From: DAIRUS01 sp036803205
Lineage (GTDB): Bacteria > Patescibacteriota > Minisyncoccia > Minisyncoccales > GBS-2
NCBI GenBank assembly: GCA_036803205.1
Contig: DAIRUS010000001.1
Span: 1-64,000 of the forward strand
DNA: 64,000 nt
Direction: 5' to 3'
Shown: positions 33,695 to 41,189 of the stretch, piece by piece
Numbering within the stretch: the first letter of the stretch is position 1
Layout: the number at the start of each line of letters is the position of its first letter
Position numbers and translations under genes: made by a program
The notes under the pieces: generated by a model
The model's input: only the letters and a program-made list of their open reading frames with translations
Database searches by the model: none
What the model was told of the DNA's origin: nothing

Positions 33695-33729
33695 AAATAA
33701 TTTTTTATTTTCTTAGAAGAAAGCTTTTT

Positions 33730-33807
33730 CTACTCAATTTCTTCTTCTTCAGCTCCTAATCTTTCTTCTCCTTCTTCTAAGCCTTCCTCTTCATCTTGAT
33801 AAATCAT
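33730..33807 (-). CDS. Possible 25-residue acidic micropeptide
   Basis: A minus-strand frame reading MIYQDEEEGLEEGEERLG followed by AEEEEIE. More than half Asp/Glu. No Shine-Dalgarno sequence and no family; it could be chance in a purine-rich strand. Listed because it lies in an otherwise empty 230-nt gap and the composition is striking. Confidence 0.25.
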   Translation of the reverse strand: MIYQDEEEGLEEGEERLGAEEEEIE

Positions 33808-33911
33808 AGTTTTTTTTGAATAGTAATTTTTTTTCGACCTTTTTATTTATTACTGAAAATAATTATAAACAGACAAAAGTAATTGTCAAACTCAGCCCAG
33901 AAAAGGTGTGG

Positions 33912-34409
33912 TTAAGGTTTAAAAAAAATCTTTAAAAAACAGGTTAGAGCAATTGCCAAAGCATCGACAGCGTCATCGGATTTTGGCATTTCTTTTAGTT
34001 TGAGCAAATTTTTTGTCTTTTTTTGAACAAGCCCCTTTTTTGCCCAACCAAAGCCAGTTATCGCTAGTTTGACTTGAAGTGGAGTAAATTCATAAACTGG
34101 AATTTTATTTTTGGCAGCAGTCAATAAAATTACTCCTTTGGCTTGACTAACCGGAATAGCAGTTTTTAGATTTTTAAAAAAATAGACATTTTCGACGGCT
34201 AAAATTTTGGGCTGGTATTTTTTGATTAATTTCGAAAGCTCGTTATTGATTTTTTTTAATCGTTCGGCAGAAGAGAAAGAGGGGTTGGTTTTAATCAGAC
34301 CATAACCCAAACACTTTAAACTAGTTTTTATGTTTCCTCCCTTGCTTTTTACCTTTATTAGTCCGAAGCCGGTGCTGGCTGTACCTGGGTCTATTCCTAA
34401 AATAACCAT
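33912..34409 (-). CDS. ruvC: Crossover junction endodeoxyribonuclease RuvC
   Basis: 165 aa Holliday-junction resolvase. The catalytic acidic residues are visible in MVILGIDPGTASTGFG (Asp near residue 6), LAVENVYFFKN (Glu) and KSDDAVDALAIALTC (Asp pair). The dimer and substrate-binding region QAKGVILLTAAKNKIPVYEF is intact. Follows yebC with a 3-nt gap, the common yebC-ruvC order. No ruvA/ruvB in the window. Confidence 0.95.
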   Translation of the reverse strand: MVILGIDPGTASTGFGLIKVKSKGGNIKTSLKCLGYGLIKTNPSFSSAERLKKINNELSKLIKKYQPKILAVENVYFFKNLKTAIPVSQAKGVILLTAAKNKIPVYEFTPLQVKLAITGFGWAKKGLVQKKTKNLLKLKEMPKSDDAVDALAIALTCFLKIFFKP

Positions 34410-34412
34410 AGT

Positions 34413-35150
34413 TTAAACTTTTAAATTAGAAAAGATTTCTTGAACGCTATCTAATTCATCCAAGGCCTCAAAAAGCTTTAAACAATCCTCTTTTTCTTTT
34501 TCTCCTATCTCAATCATCTCTTTTGGTTTCCAGTCTAAAGTAACTGATTCAATCGCAATTCCCATATCTTGAAATTTTTTTCTTATTTTTTCTAAGTCTT
34601 CAACTTTTGTATAGACATCAAGGGTTTCGTCTTGCCAGTAAAGGTCTTCTGCTCCCGCCTCAATCGCCATCAACTCCAACTCTTCTTTTTTCTTGATTGG
34701 TAATTTTTCTAGATTGATAACTCGTATGGTGAGACATCCTTTTCTTTCAAACAACCACTTCACCGCTCCATCGCCAACCAATTTTCCATTATATTGGCTT
34801 AAGACTTGTTTAACTTCAGTTAAAGCCCGATTCTTGTTATCAGTAATTCCTTCAATAATCAGCGCAACTCCGGCCGGACCATATGCTTCAAAAGTAACCT
34901 CCTCCAGTTTTTCTTCGGCAAGCTCACCAGTTGCCTTCTTTATTGCTCGTTCGATATTTTCTTGGGGAACATTATAATCACGGGCCATTTCAATAGCTAA
35001 TCTCAATTTGGAATTTGTTTCCGGATTTGCCCCGCCCTTCCTGACAGCAATTGAAATTAACCTAGCCATCTTTGAAAAAATTTGGCCTCTTTTTTGGGCG
35101 CTAGCTTCTTTAATTCTTCTAACTGTTTTTGCGTGGCTGTGACCTGACAT
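34413..35150 (-). CDS. yebC: YebC/PmpR-family regulatory protein
   Basis: 245 aa, normal length. Starts MSGHSHAKTVRRIKEASAQK and contains NPETNSKLRLAIEMARDYNVPQENIERAI-type sequence (visible as successive parts) and YGPAGVALIIEGITDNKNRA. The family was described as transcriptional regulators, and some members are reported to relieve ribosome stalling at proline stretches. The gene sits directly upstream of ruvC. Confidence 0.95.
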   Translation of the reverse strand: MSGHSHAKTVRRIKEASAQKRGQIFSKMARLISIAVRKGGANPETNSKLRLAIEMARDYNVPQENIERAIKKATGELAEEKLEEVTFEAYGPAGVALIIEGITDNKNRALTEVKQVLSQYNGKLVGDGAVKWLFERKGCLTIRVINLEKLPIKKKEELELMAIEAGAEDLYWQDETLDVYTKVEDLEKIRKKFQDMGIAIESVTLDWKPKEMIEIGEKEKEDCLKLFEALDELDSVQEIFSNLKV

Positions 35151-35165
35151 ATTTTCTAATCAATT

Positions 35166-36254
35166 TTAATCTATTTTTCTTCGGTAATCAAATTTCTTTT
35201 TGAGAAGTAGAATTGTTAATCCAGAGAAAGCAGCAGTGGTTAGAGCGGGAAGAAAAACAAAAAGAAATTTTGACATTTTTTCTTTTAAATCTTCTTGTCC
35301 AAAAGGGGTAATGACTGTTGCCAGCTCTTTTTTGTCCGATTCTATTTTTAGAAAAGCCAACTCAGGGTCAACCCAGGCCAATCCTTGTTTTTTAATTTCT
35401 TCCAGTTTCCTTTCTCCAAGTCCTTTTACTCGGGTTAACTCATCTAAAGAGTGAAATGGTCTGGCGCTGATTATTCTTTGAGCCAATACTTTACCGATGC
35501 CGACTAGCTTCTGGAGTTCTTTTGCCGAGGCAGTGTTTATATCTATTTTGAGAGGTTCGACTATATTCGGGTTAACGGTTGTTTTCGAGGGGATGAATTG
35601 TTCTTGGGGGCGGGATGTTTCCTCGTTAGGTTGAAGAGGCTCTACCTTAGACTCTGATTGGGATTTTTCTTGGAATGATTGAGAAGGAGGGGTTAATTCA
35701 AAATCATTAGCATTATTATTTGTATCCTGATAAAGTCCGGCTATTTTTTTTCTTTCTAATTTTTGATTAGGGCCAGGATTTTCCGGAAAAGAGTTTCCTT
35801 CAAAAAGAAGGTTGTCGAAATCGCCCCAGCCAACAGCGTCAATAATTCGACCGGTGTTTTCTTGCCCCAATCTTAAAGCCACGCCATTATTTGGAGCAAT
35901 AGTTTGGGAGGTTGAAGTCTCGACATTGGAGAGAGCTGTATAATCTTTATTTGTCCAGAGATAATATCCTTTGGCCGGAATTTTAGCGTTTGGTTCTTTT
36001 GACCAGGATTTGATAGTATAATCTTTAGCGCTAGTTTTTGTCCTTTTGACCAATCTGATATAGCTGCCTTGATAATTCCCAAGATAGATATCAGAGTTAG
36101 TAGGATTGTAAATTTTTATAAAATCGTCAGAAGTTTTTTCTCCGGCAATTTGAACTTCAACAATTAAAAGCTCGGTGGCTAAAGCTAATTTTAGAGGAAT
36201 TAAAGAGATAAATCCCACCGTTAAGAAAACGTTTATTCTTGACAAATTTCTCAT
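35166..36254 (-). CDS. Surface protein with lamin-tail domain, ComEA-like helix-hairpin-helix and C-terminal anchor
   Basis: 362 aa. Signal-type N terminus (VFLTVGFISLIPLKLALA), then an LTD-like beta domain (IVEVQIAGEKTSDDFIKIYN ... NAKIPAKGYYLWTNKDY ... GWGDFDNLL), a Ser/Gln/Pro linker, a helix-hairpin-helix pair (DINTASAKELQKLVGIGKVL, VKGLGERKLEEIKKQG) as in ComEA, and a final membrane helix (FLFVFLPALTTAAFSGLTIL) with a basic tail. HhH domains bind DNA without sequence specificity, and ComEA captures incoming DNA at the surface. The combination with LTD suggests an extracellular DNA-binding protein. It sits 16 nt from yebC. Confidence 0.8.
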   Translation of the reverse strand: MRNLSRINVFLTVGFISLIPLKLALATELLIVEVQIAGEKTSDDFIKIYNPTNSDIYLGNYQGSYIRLVKRTKTSAKDYTIKSWSKEPNAKIPAKGYYLWTNKDYTALSNVETSTSQTIAPNNGVALRLGQENTGRIIDAVGWGDFDNLLFEGNSFPENPGPNQKLERKKIAGLYQDTNNNANDFELTPPSQSFQEKSQSESKVEPLQPNEETSRPQEQFIPSKTTVNPNIVEPLKIDINTASAKELQKLVGIGKVLAQRIISARPFHSLDELTRVKGLGERKLEEIKKQGLAWVDPELAFLKIESDKKELATVITPFGQEDLKEKMSKFLFVFLPALTTAAFSGLTILLLKKKFDYRRKID

Positions 36255-36267
36255 AATCTGTTAATAT
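36239..36267 (+). promoter_or_regulatory. Consensus-like sigma-70 promoter for a small RNA
   Basis: TTGACA (36239-36244), 17-nt spacer, TAATAT (36262-36267). It reads rightward, away from the lamin-tail gene whose first codons contain the -35. Predicted start 36273-36276. Confidence 0.65.
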
Positions 36268-36272
36268 AAGGA

Positions 36273-36398
36273 TTATCCCGGAACCAAGCCTGGAATTTCT
36301 TTCAATTCGGACAACCTGGAGAAGTTCTGGGTTGCTCCTTGAAGAAATTCTGACTTAAGCAGCAAGCTTTTGGCCCCTTTGGTTCCGGGATATTTTTT
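36273..36398 (+). ncRNA. Candidate stand-alone structured small RNA, about 125 nt
   Basis: A perfect 14-bp closing stem, TATCCCGGAACCAA (36274-36287) with TTGGTTCCGGGATA (36379-36392), is followed by T6 (36393-36398) as terminator. Inside it are a 12-bp helix with one bulge (36293-36305 with 36339-36350) and an 8-bp helix (GGACAACC 36309-36316 with 36330-36338). The 3' side has a large single-stranded bulge with a possible AAGC/GCTT hairpin. A consensus-like promoter begins transcription at the stem. No SRP GGAA-loop, tRNA, tmRNA or RNase P signature is seen. A rod with an asymmetric central bulge recalls 6S RNA; that is only a shape comparison. Confidence 0.65.
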
Positions 36399-37695
36399 AT
36401 TCAGCAGTCACCCTTTCTATTTCCTCGAAAGTTGTTTTTCCTTCTAAAACTTTAATATATCCATCGAGATGCATTTCGACCATTCCTTTTTTTATTGCCA
36501 GCTCCTTCAAATCGACAATTGAAGGGTTGGTTAAAATAAACCTTTCCATCTCGTCATCGACAACAAAGACTTCAAAAATACCCATCCTTCCTTTGTAACC
36601 GGTAAAATTACAACTTCGACAACCCTTAGTCACAGGAACTTTCATCCATGACCTTAGCTCTTTGACTTTCACGTTTTTAGGAAGACCCTTAAATGCCTCT
36701 TGTAATTTAGTCAAGCGTTCAGACGAAATTAGCTGGAATTGGACGCATTCTTTGCAGACCTTTCTGACTAACCTTTGACCAATAACTAAATTTAAGGCGG
36801 GAGCGATATTACTTAGTTTTTCTCCTAAAGATTGTAAGCGAGCGACCGTGCCAGCGGCATCATTGGTATGCACGGTGGTAAGGACCAAATGACCGGTTAA
36901 GGCTGCTTGGAAAGAGATTTGAGCGGTTTCAGAATCGCGGATTTCTCCGACTAAAATAACATCTGGGTCTTGTCTGACAACCGCTCTTAGGGCATTAGCG
37001 AAAGTGTAGCCTTTTGATTCGTCAACTTGACTCTGAGAAACTCCTTTTAAGTGATATTCGATGGGGTCCTCGATAGTGATGATTTTAATTTCTGGAGAAG
37101 TTAGTTTTTGAAGAAAAGCATAAAGGGTGGTGGTTTTTCCTGAACCAGTCGGACCAGTACAGATAATCATTCCGGTGGGTTTTTTTAGTTCCTCATAAAA
37201 AACTTTCAGCATATCTTCTCTTAAATCAAGGTCTTCCATGCTCACTACCCACTTTGGGTTTAGAATTCTCATTACTATTGCTTCTCCATATTCAGAGGGG
37301 AGAGAGGAGGTTCTGATTTCAATCGAGGTATCTTCAATTAAAAGAGAAAAACGACCATCTTGAGGCCGGTTGGTTATATTGAGTTTTAAACCGGAGAGAA
37401 GTTTCAAACGGGAAAGCAAAGCTTGATAAACAGCAAGGTCTAACAATAAAACATCATGCAAAACTCCGTCAATTCGGATGCGTAAAAGAACATTTTCTTT
37501 TTTTGGCTCTAGATGGATATCGGAAGCGTCAAGGTAGAGAGTGCCGATTAGGAGGATTTCAACTAAGCCGGTTATTTCTCCGGAGAGAAGTCTTTCAATT
37601 TCTTTCTTGAAATCTAAGATACATTTTATTTTTTCTTTGGCGACCAAAGTTTTTTCCGGTGAAATTTTGACTTGGCCGGTGAGTTTTTCTCTCAT
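36397..37695 (-). CDS. PilB/GspE-type secretion ATPase (short form)
   Basis: 432 aa. Walker A GPTGSGKTTTLYAFL, Asp box TIEDPIEYHLKGVSQSQV, Walker B/His box DPDVILVGEIRDSETA and GHLVLTTVHTNDA, and a C-terminal tetracysteine zinc motif (CKECV ... CRSCNFTGYKGRMG). These ATPases power type IV pilus or pseudopilus extension. About 130 residues shorter than usual because the N-terminal MshEN/N1 domain is missing. No PilC, prepilin or peptidase gene is nearby. The stop codon overlaps the T tract of the opposing small RNA. Confidence 0.92.
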   Translation of the reverse strand: MREKLTGQVKISPEKTLVAKEKIKCILDFKKEIERLLSGEITGLVEILLIGTLYLDASDIHLEPKKENVLLRIRIDGVLHDVLLLDLAVYQALLSRLKLLSGLKLNITNRPQDGRFSLLIEDTSIEIRTSSLPSEYGEAIVMRILNPKWVVSMEDLDLREDMLKVFYEELKKPTGMIICTGPTGSGKTTTLYAFLQKLTSPEIKIITIEDPIEYHLKGVSQSQVDESKGYTFANALRAVVRQDPDVILVGEIRDSETAQISFQAALTGHLVLTTVHTNDAAGTVARLQSLGEKLSNIAPALNLVIGQRLVRKVCKECVQFQLISSERLTKLQEAFKGLPKNVKVKELRSWMKVPVTKGCRSCNFTGYKGRMGIFEVFVVDDEMERFILTNPSIVDLKELAIKKGMVEMHLDGYIKVLEGKTTFEEIERVTAE

Positions 37696-37795
37696 AATTT
37701 TTAAAATTTACATTTTTCTCAATTTCTCTAAAATAGAAGATGGATTAATTCTTCAACTGATTATTTTTGGTTATCTCATTTTTTTAAATTTGTCA

Positions 37796-38245
37796 ATGGA
37801 GAAAAACTATCTTACCAAAAATTCCTCTCAAACAAAAAAAATAGGAGAATTACTTGCGAAAAATCTTCTCAATAAAGGAATTAAAAAAAGAGCCTTAGTC
37901 ATTGGTTTGGAAGGAGATTTGGGTGGTGGAAAAACTACTTTTTTACAAGGATTTGCTAAAGGTTTGGGGATAAAAGAGAAAATTTTAAGCCCCACCTTTA
38001 TTATTATGAGAAAATTTAAAATTCGGGATTCAAAATTTAAAACCTTCTATCATTTTGATTGTTATCGGATTGAAAAACCAAAAGAGATATTAAAATTGGG
38101 TTTTGTAAAGATTCTTTCTGGCCCAAGAAATATTGTCGCTATTGAGTGGCCAGAAAAGGTAAAAAAATTTTTACCGAGGAAAATAATTTGGGTTAATTTC
38201 CAACTTATTAGTAAAAACAGTCGAAAACTTATAATAAAAGAATAA
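37796..38245 (+). CDS. tsaE: tRNA threonylcarbamoyladenosine biosynthesis ATPase TsaE
   Basis: 149 aa from ATG 37796 (MEKNYLTKNSSQTKKIGELL); the longer frame upstream is the antisense of the PilB-like gene. P-loop GDLGGGKTTFLQGFAKGLG, then SPTFIIMRKF, FYHFDCYRI and AIEWPEKV, all classical TsaE motifs. TsaE is needed with TsaB and TsaD for t6A37 formation in ANN-decoding tRNAs. TsaB/TsaD are not in the window. Confidence 0.93.
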   Translation: MEKNYLTKNSSQTKKIGELLAKNLLNKGIKKRALVIGLEGDLGGGKTTFLQGFAKGLGIKEKILSPTFIIMRKFKIRDSKFKTFYHFDCYRIEKPKEILKLGFVKILSGPRNIVAIEWPEKVKKFLPRKIIWVNFQLISKNSRKLIIKE

Positions 38246-38250
38246 AAAGA

Positions 38251-38269
38251 AAAGGAGTTTTGCTCCTTT
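38251..38269 (+). terminator. Hairpin between tsaE and the exonuclease gene
   Basis: AAAGGAG - ttttg - CTCCTTT, 7 bp, followed by only AATTT. A weak terminator or processing hairpin; its GGAG is too far from ATG 38278 to be the ribosome-binding site. Confidence 0.45.
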
Positions 38270-38277
38270 AATTTGAA

Positions 38278-39228
38278 ATGGAAAAAAAAAGATTAATCAT
38301 CATTGATAGTAATTCTATTATTCACCGCGCCTTTCACGCCTTACCGGTTTTGACTACAAAAAAAGGAGAATTGGTTAATGCTGTTTATGGTTTTTTATTG
38401 GTTTTTTTTAAAGCAATCAGGGAGTTCCAACCAGATTTTATTGTTGCCTGTTTCGATTCACCCGGGCCAACTTTTCGTCACAAAAAATTTGAAGAATACA
38501 AAGCAAAAAGACCTCCCACGCCAAAAGATTTAGTTTCTCAATTTCCGAAAGTAAAAGAAATTTTAAATGCCTTTAACGTTTCCATTTTTGAGAAAAAGGG
38601 CTTTGAAGCCGATGATTTAATTGGCACGATTACTAAAAAGTTTCCAGAAATTGAAAAGATTATTTTAAGTGGTGATTTAGATACTTTACAGTTAATTGAC
38701 CCCCAGACCAAAGTTTATCTCCTCAGAAGAGGGGTGAAAGAAACAATTTTATATAATGAAAGCCGGGTTCAGGAAAAATACCAAGGTTTAGGTCCAGCTG
38801 GGCTTGTTGATTTCAAAGCTTTAAGGGGCGATCCTTCTGATAATATTCCGGGATTGCCCGGCATTGGCGAGAAAACCGCTGTTGAGTTGATTTTGAAATT
38901 CGGCAGTTTAGAAAATTTATACAAAGAGCTTGAAAAAAACTCTGAAAAAACCAAAACCCTTAAACCTAAACTAAAAGAAAATTTATTGAAATATAAAAAA
39001 CAGGCAATCCTTGCGGCAGCATTAGTTAAAATTGAAAGAAATATATTATTAGATGTCGATTTAAAAAAATGTCACTGGCAAGAATATGATAAGACGAAAG
39101 TCGTTCAGTTCCTAAAAGCCCTTGAATTCGAAAGTTTAATTAATCGTCTGCCAGAGCGGAAAGAGGTTCGGGGACAAGAAAAACCAGTTTTTAAAAAAGA
39201 AATTAAAGAAAATCTAAAATTGTTATAA
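38278..39228 (+). CDS. Stand-alone 5'-3' exonuclease (PolI N-terminal domain family)
   Basis: 316 aa. Matches the FEN-like 5' nuclease domain of DNA polymerase I: RLIIIDSNSIIHRAFHAL, FDSPGPTFRHKKFEEYKAKR, FEADDLIGTI, LSGDLDTLQL and the H3TH segment LRGDPSDNIPGLPGIGEKTA. The acidic metal ligands are present. It removes RNA primers and flaps. The polymerase part is absent: after the nuclease domain comes only about 80 residues of Lys-rich helix. A PolA polymerase may be encoded elsewhere, or this may be a free-standing exonuclease as in several reduced genomes. Confidence 0.9.
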   Translation: MEKKRLIIIDSNSIIHRAFHALPVLTTKKGELVNAVYGFLLVFFKAIREFQPDFIVACFDSPGPTFRHKKFEEYKAKRPPTPKDLVSQFPKVKEILNAFNVSIFEKKGFEADDLIGTITKKFPEIEKIILSGDLDTLQLIDPQTKVYLLRRGVKETILYNESRVQEKYQGLGPAGLVDFKALRGDPSDNIPGLPGIGEKTAVELILKFGSLENLYKELEKNSEKTKTLKPKLKENLLKYKKQAILAAALVKIERNILLDVDLKKCHWQEYDKTKVVQFLKALEFESLINRLPERKEVRGQEKPVFKKEIKENLKLL

Positions 39229-39281
39229 AATTCTACTCAATAGAAGAAAAATTGGCCAACCGAAAACCATCTAAAATTAAC

Positions 39282-39311
39282 TTGTTGGCAAAACGACAAA
39301 AATGGTAGAAT
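39282..39311 (+). promoter_or_regulatory. Promoter of the signalling operon
   Basis: TTGTTG (39282-39287), 18-nt spacer, TAGAAT (39306-39311) preceded by TGG as an extended -10; start predicted near 39318. Confidence 0.55.
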
Positions 39312-39335
39312 GAAAAAAAGAGAAGTCCGAGGGAG

Positions 39336-39977
39336 ATGAAAAAAATAAATAAGCATAAATTTATGACCAATAACCAAATTAATCAGGAGGAACTTCAGAG
39401 ATTGCTTGAGCTTCCGGGCAAAGTCAGGGGACAGGTGTTTATAACTGATTTCAAATATATCAAAGAGAAAGAAGGAAAGAGAGGGCTAGAGATTTTAAAA
39501 AAAAGAATGGAAAAATTGGGAAACCCAATTGATTACGAAAGGATAAAAACATTTGATTGGTATCCAGTCGGCCTGAGGGCCGTTTCTTTGTTGGTTATTA
39601 AAGAAACCTTTGGTTTTAGAGAGAAAGAGATTTCTGTAATGGGGAATTCAGCCCCAAAATATTCTTTCATTGTTAAATTGATAATGAAATATTTTTTTTC
39701 TCTCCACAAAGTTTTTCAAGAGTCCCCAAAGTATTGGAAAAAGCATTATAACGTCGGTGAGCTAGAGACAGTGGAACTTAACGAAAAAGAAAAATATCTT
39801 ATTGTCCGTTTAAAAGATTTTAAAGTCCACCCCATTTTATGTAATTACTTATTTGAAGATGGTTATTTTTTAAGACTCGCTCAATATGTCTTAGAAAGTC
39901 CAAACATTACCTCAAGAGAGACTAAGTGTATGTTTAAGGACGACCCCTATCATGAGTGCTTAATAAAGTGGGAATAA
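39336..39977 (+). CDS. V4R-like sensory domain protein (1)
   Basis: 213 aa. A small-molecule-sensing type domain: RGQVFITDFKYIKEKEGKRG, IDYERIKTFDWYPVGLRAVS, YWKKHYNVGELETVEL, and a C-terminal ETKCMFKDDPYHECLIKW that resembles the end of 4-vinyl reductase (V4R)/heme-NO-binding-associated domains. No DNA-binding or output domain. The next gene is a paralogue, 3 nt away. As the first gene of an operon ending in a kinase and two response regulators, it is probably a ligand sensor or adaptor. A second Met at 39363 is an alternative start. Confidence 0.72.
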   Translation: MKKINKHKFMTNNQINQEELQRLLELPGKVRGQVFITDFKYIKEKEGKRGLEILKKRMEKLGNPIDYERIKTFDWYPVGLRAVSLLVIKETFGFREKEISVMGNSAPKYSFIVKLIMKYFFSLHKVFQESPKYWKKHYNVGELETVELNEKEKYLIVRLKDFKVHPILCNYLFEDGYFLRLAQYVLESPNITSRETKCMFKDDPYHECLIKWE

Positions 39978-39980
39978 ATT

Positions 39981-40586
39981 ATGGTCGACCCAAAAGAGGA
40001 ATTTGGAAAATTAAATTTGGAAGCAATTAAAGGCGAGGTAATTGGTCTGGCCCTAGAAAACCATTTTAAATTTATTCTCGAAAAATACGGTCCAGAGGAA
40101 GTAAAGAGGCTTGAGGAAGGTTTGGCAAAATTGGGATATTCTCTTAAACACCAAGAGATAGAAAATTTTAAGTGGTATCCAAGAAAAATAGACGAAGCTA
40201 TCTATTTTGTGCTGAAAAAGATGCTTAACTGGGAAGACGAGATTTTCAGAGAAAGTGGAAAACTAGGAGCAAAAATTTCTTATATTACCCGGGTTATGAT
40301 GCGTTATTTTGTTTCGTTAGAACGGATTTTTCAAGAAGTGGGCAACTATTGGCGAAAATACTACACCGTTGGTCATTTAAAGCCAGTGGAACTTAGCCTT
40401 AAAGAAAGATATTTTATTCTGGAGTTAGAAGATTTTCCAATCGTCTGCTCCGAACACTGTCGGTATTGGGAGGGGTATTTTTGGCAAATTACCTCTCATG
40501 TTTTACCAAAAGAAAATTTAAAACTATGGGAAACAGGCTGTCCTCTTAAAGGAGCCAAGGTCCATCGTTTTAAAGCTACTTGGTAA
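39981..40586 (+). CDS. V4R-like sensory domain protein (2)
   Basis: 201 aa, a diverged tandem paralogue of the preceding gene: KYGPEEVKRLEEGLAKLGY, NFKWYPRKIDEAIYFVLKKM, MMRYFVSLERIFQEVGNYWR, YYTVGHLKPVELSLKERYF and a C-terminal ETGCPLKGAKVHRFKATW. The conserved Cys near the C terminus is kept, and a second Cys pair (IVCSEHCRYWEG) is specific to this copy. Starts 3 nt after the previous stop. Function inferred from domain similarity and context only. Confidence 0.72.
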   Translation: MVDPKEEFGKLNLEAIKGEVIGLALENHFKFILEKYGPEEVKRLEEGLAKLGYSLKHQEIENFKWYPRKIDEAIYFVLKKMLNWEDEIFRESGKLGAKISYITRVMMRYFVSLERIFQEVGNYWRKYYTVGHLKPVELSLKERYFILELEDFPIVCSEHCRYWEGYFWQITSHVLPKENLKLWETGCPLKGAKVHRFKATW

Positions 40587-40598
40587 TTTTTTATTGGA

Positions 40599-41180
40599 AT
40601 GGAGGAAAAAGATTCTCAAAAAATTATTATTGAACAACTTTCCCAGGATTTAGAAGATTTGGGAGGTTATTTACAGGACCTTTGGCAATTTTTGCCCTTA
40701 CCGATTCTTTATGTCAACCCCCTTTTTATTATTCTGGATGTTAATCAGGCCGTGGAAAGGGTTTTTGGCCTTAAAGCAATGGATTTGATTGGAGAAAAGA
40801 TAGAGAAGCTTTTGAAGAGCGAATTGACCGTCAAGATTCTCGAAGAAATTTCAAAAGAAAAAAAAATTGAAAATAGAGAATTAAAGTTAGTAACCAAAGA
40901 AGAAAAGAAAGTGTTTAGCCTCTCGGCCAGCAGTCGTCGAGACGCTGAAGGCAACATTATTGGTTATTATTTTTCTTTCTTTGACATCACTCTTTTAAAG
41001 GAACTTCAAGAAAAATTAGAAGAAAAGGTAAAGGAGAGAACAAAAGAATTAGAAGAAAAAATTGTTCAACTTGAGACTTTTCAACGACTTACAGTCGGCC
41101 GGGAATTAAAGATGATAGAATTAAAAAAAGAAATAGAAAAATTAAGAACTCAATTGAAAAAGGTCGAAAAAAGGAAATAG
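40599..41180 (+). CDS. PAS-domain protein with C-terminal coiled coil
   Basis: 193 aa. A PAS fold near residues 28-135 (FLPLPILYVNPLFIILDVNQ, VERVFGLKAMDLIGEKIEKL, FSLSASSRRDAEGNIIGYYF, FDITLLKELQ) then a coiled coil ending in FQRLTVGRELKMIELKKEI. There is no kinase, cyclase or DNA-binding domain, so the coiled coil may dock on a separate partner. A very similar tail ends the HAMP protein at 42002 and a remnant at 44101. Confidence 0.82.
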   Translation: MEEKDSQKIIIEQLSQDLEDLGGYLQDLWQFLPLPILYVNPLFIILDVNQAVERVFGLKAMDLIGEKIEKLLKSELTVKILEEISKEKKIENRELKLVTKEEKKVFSLSASSRRDAEGNIIGYYFSFFDITLLKELQEKLEEKVKERTKELEEKIVQLETFQRLTVGRELKMIELKKEIEKLRTQLKKVEKRK

Positions 41181-41189
41181 ATCGTTTTT

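Noticed and set aside
36274..36392. 14-bp inverted repeats as ends of a small transposon (MITE)
   Set aside because: No flanking target duplication is visible, and a promoter placed exactly at the left end plus T6 after the right end is better explained by an RNA gene.
36273..36398. Identification of the small RNA as SRP RNA
   Set aside because: The conserved GGAA-tetraloop / AGCAGC helix-8 arrangement is absent; an isolated AAGCAGC on the 3' side is not in the right context.
37541..37795. Upstream extension of tsaE
   Set aside because: The extension is antisense to the PilB-like gene and lacks similarity; TsaE homology begins at the Met at 37796.
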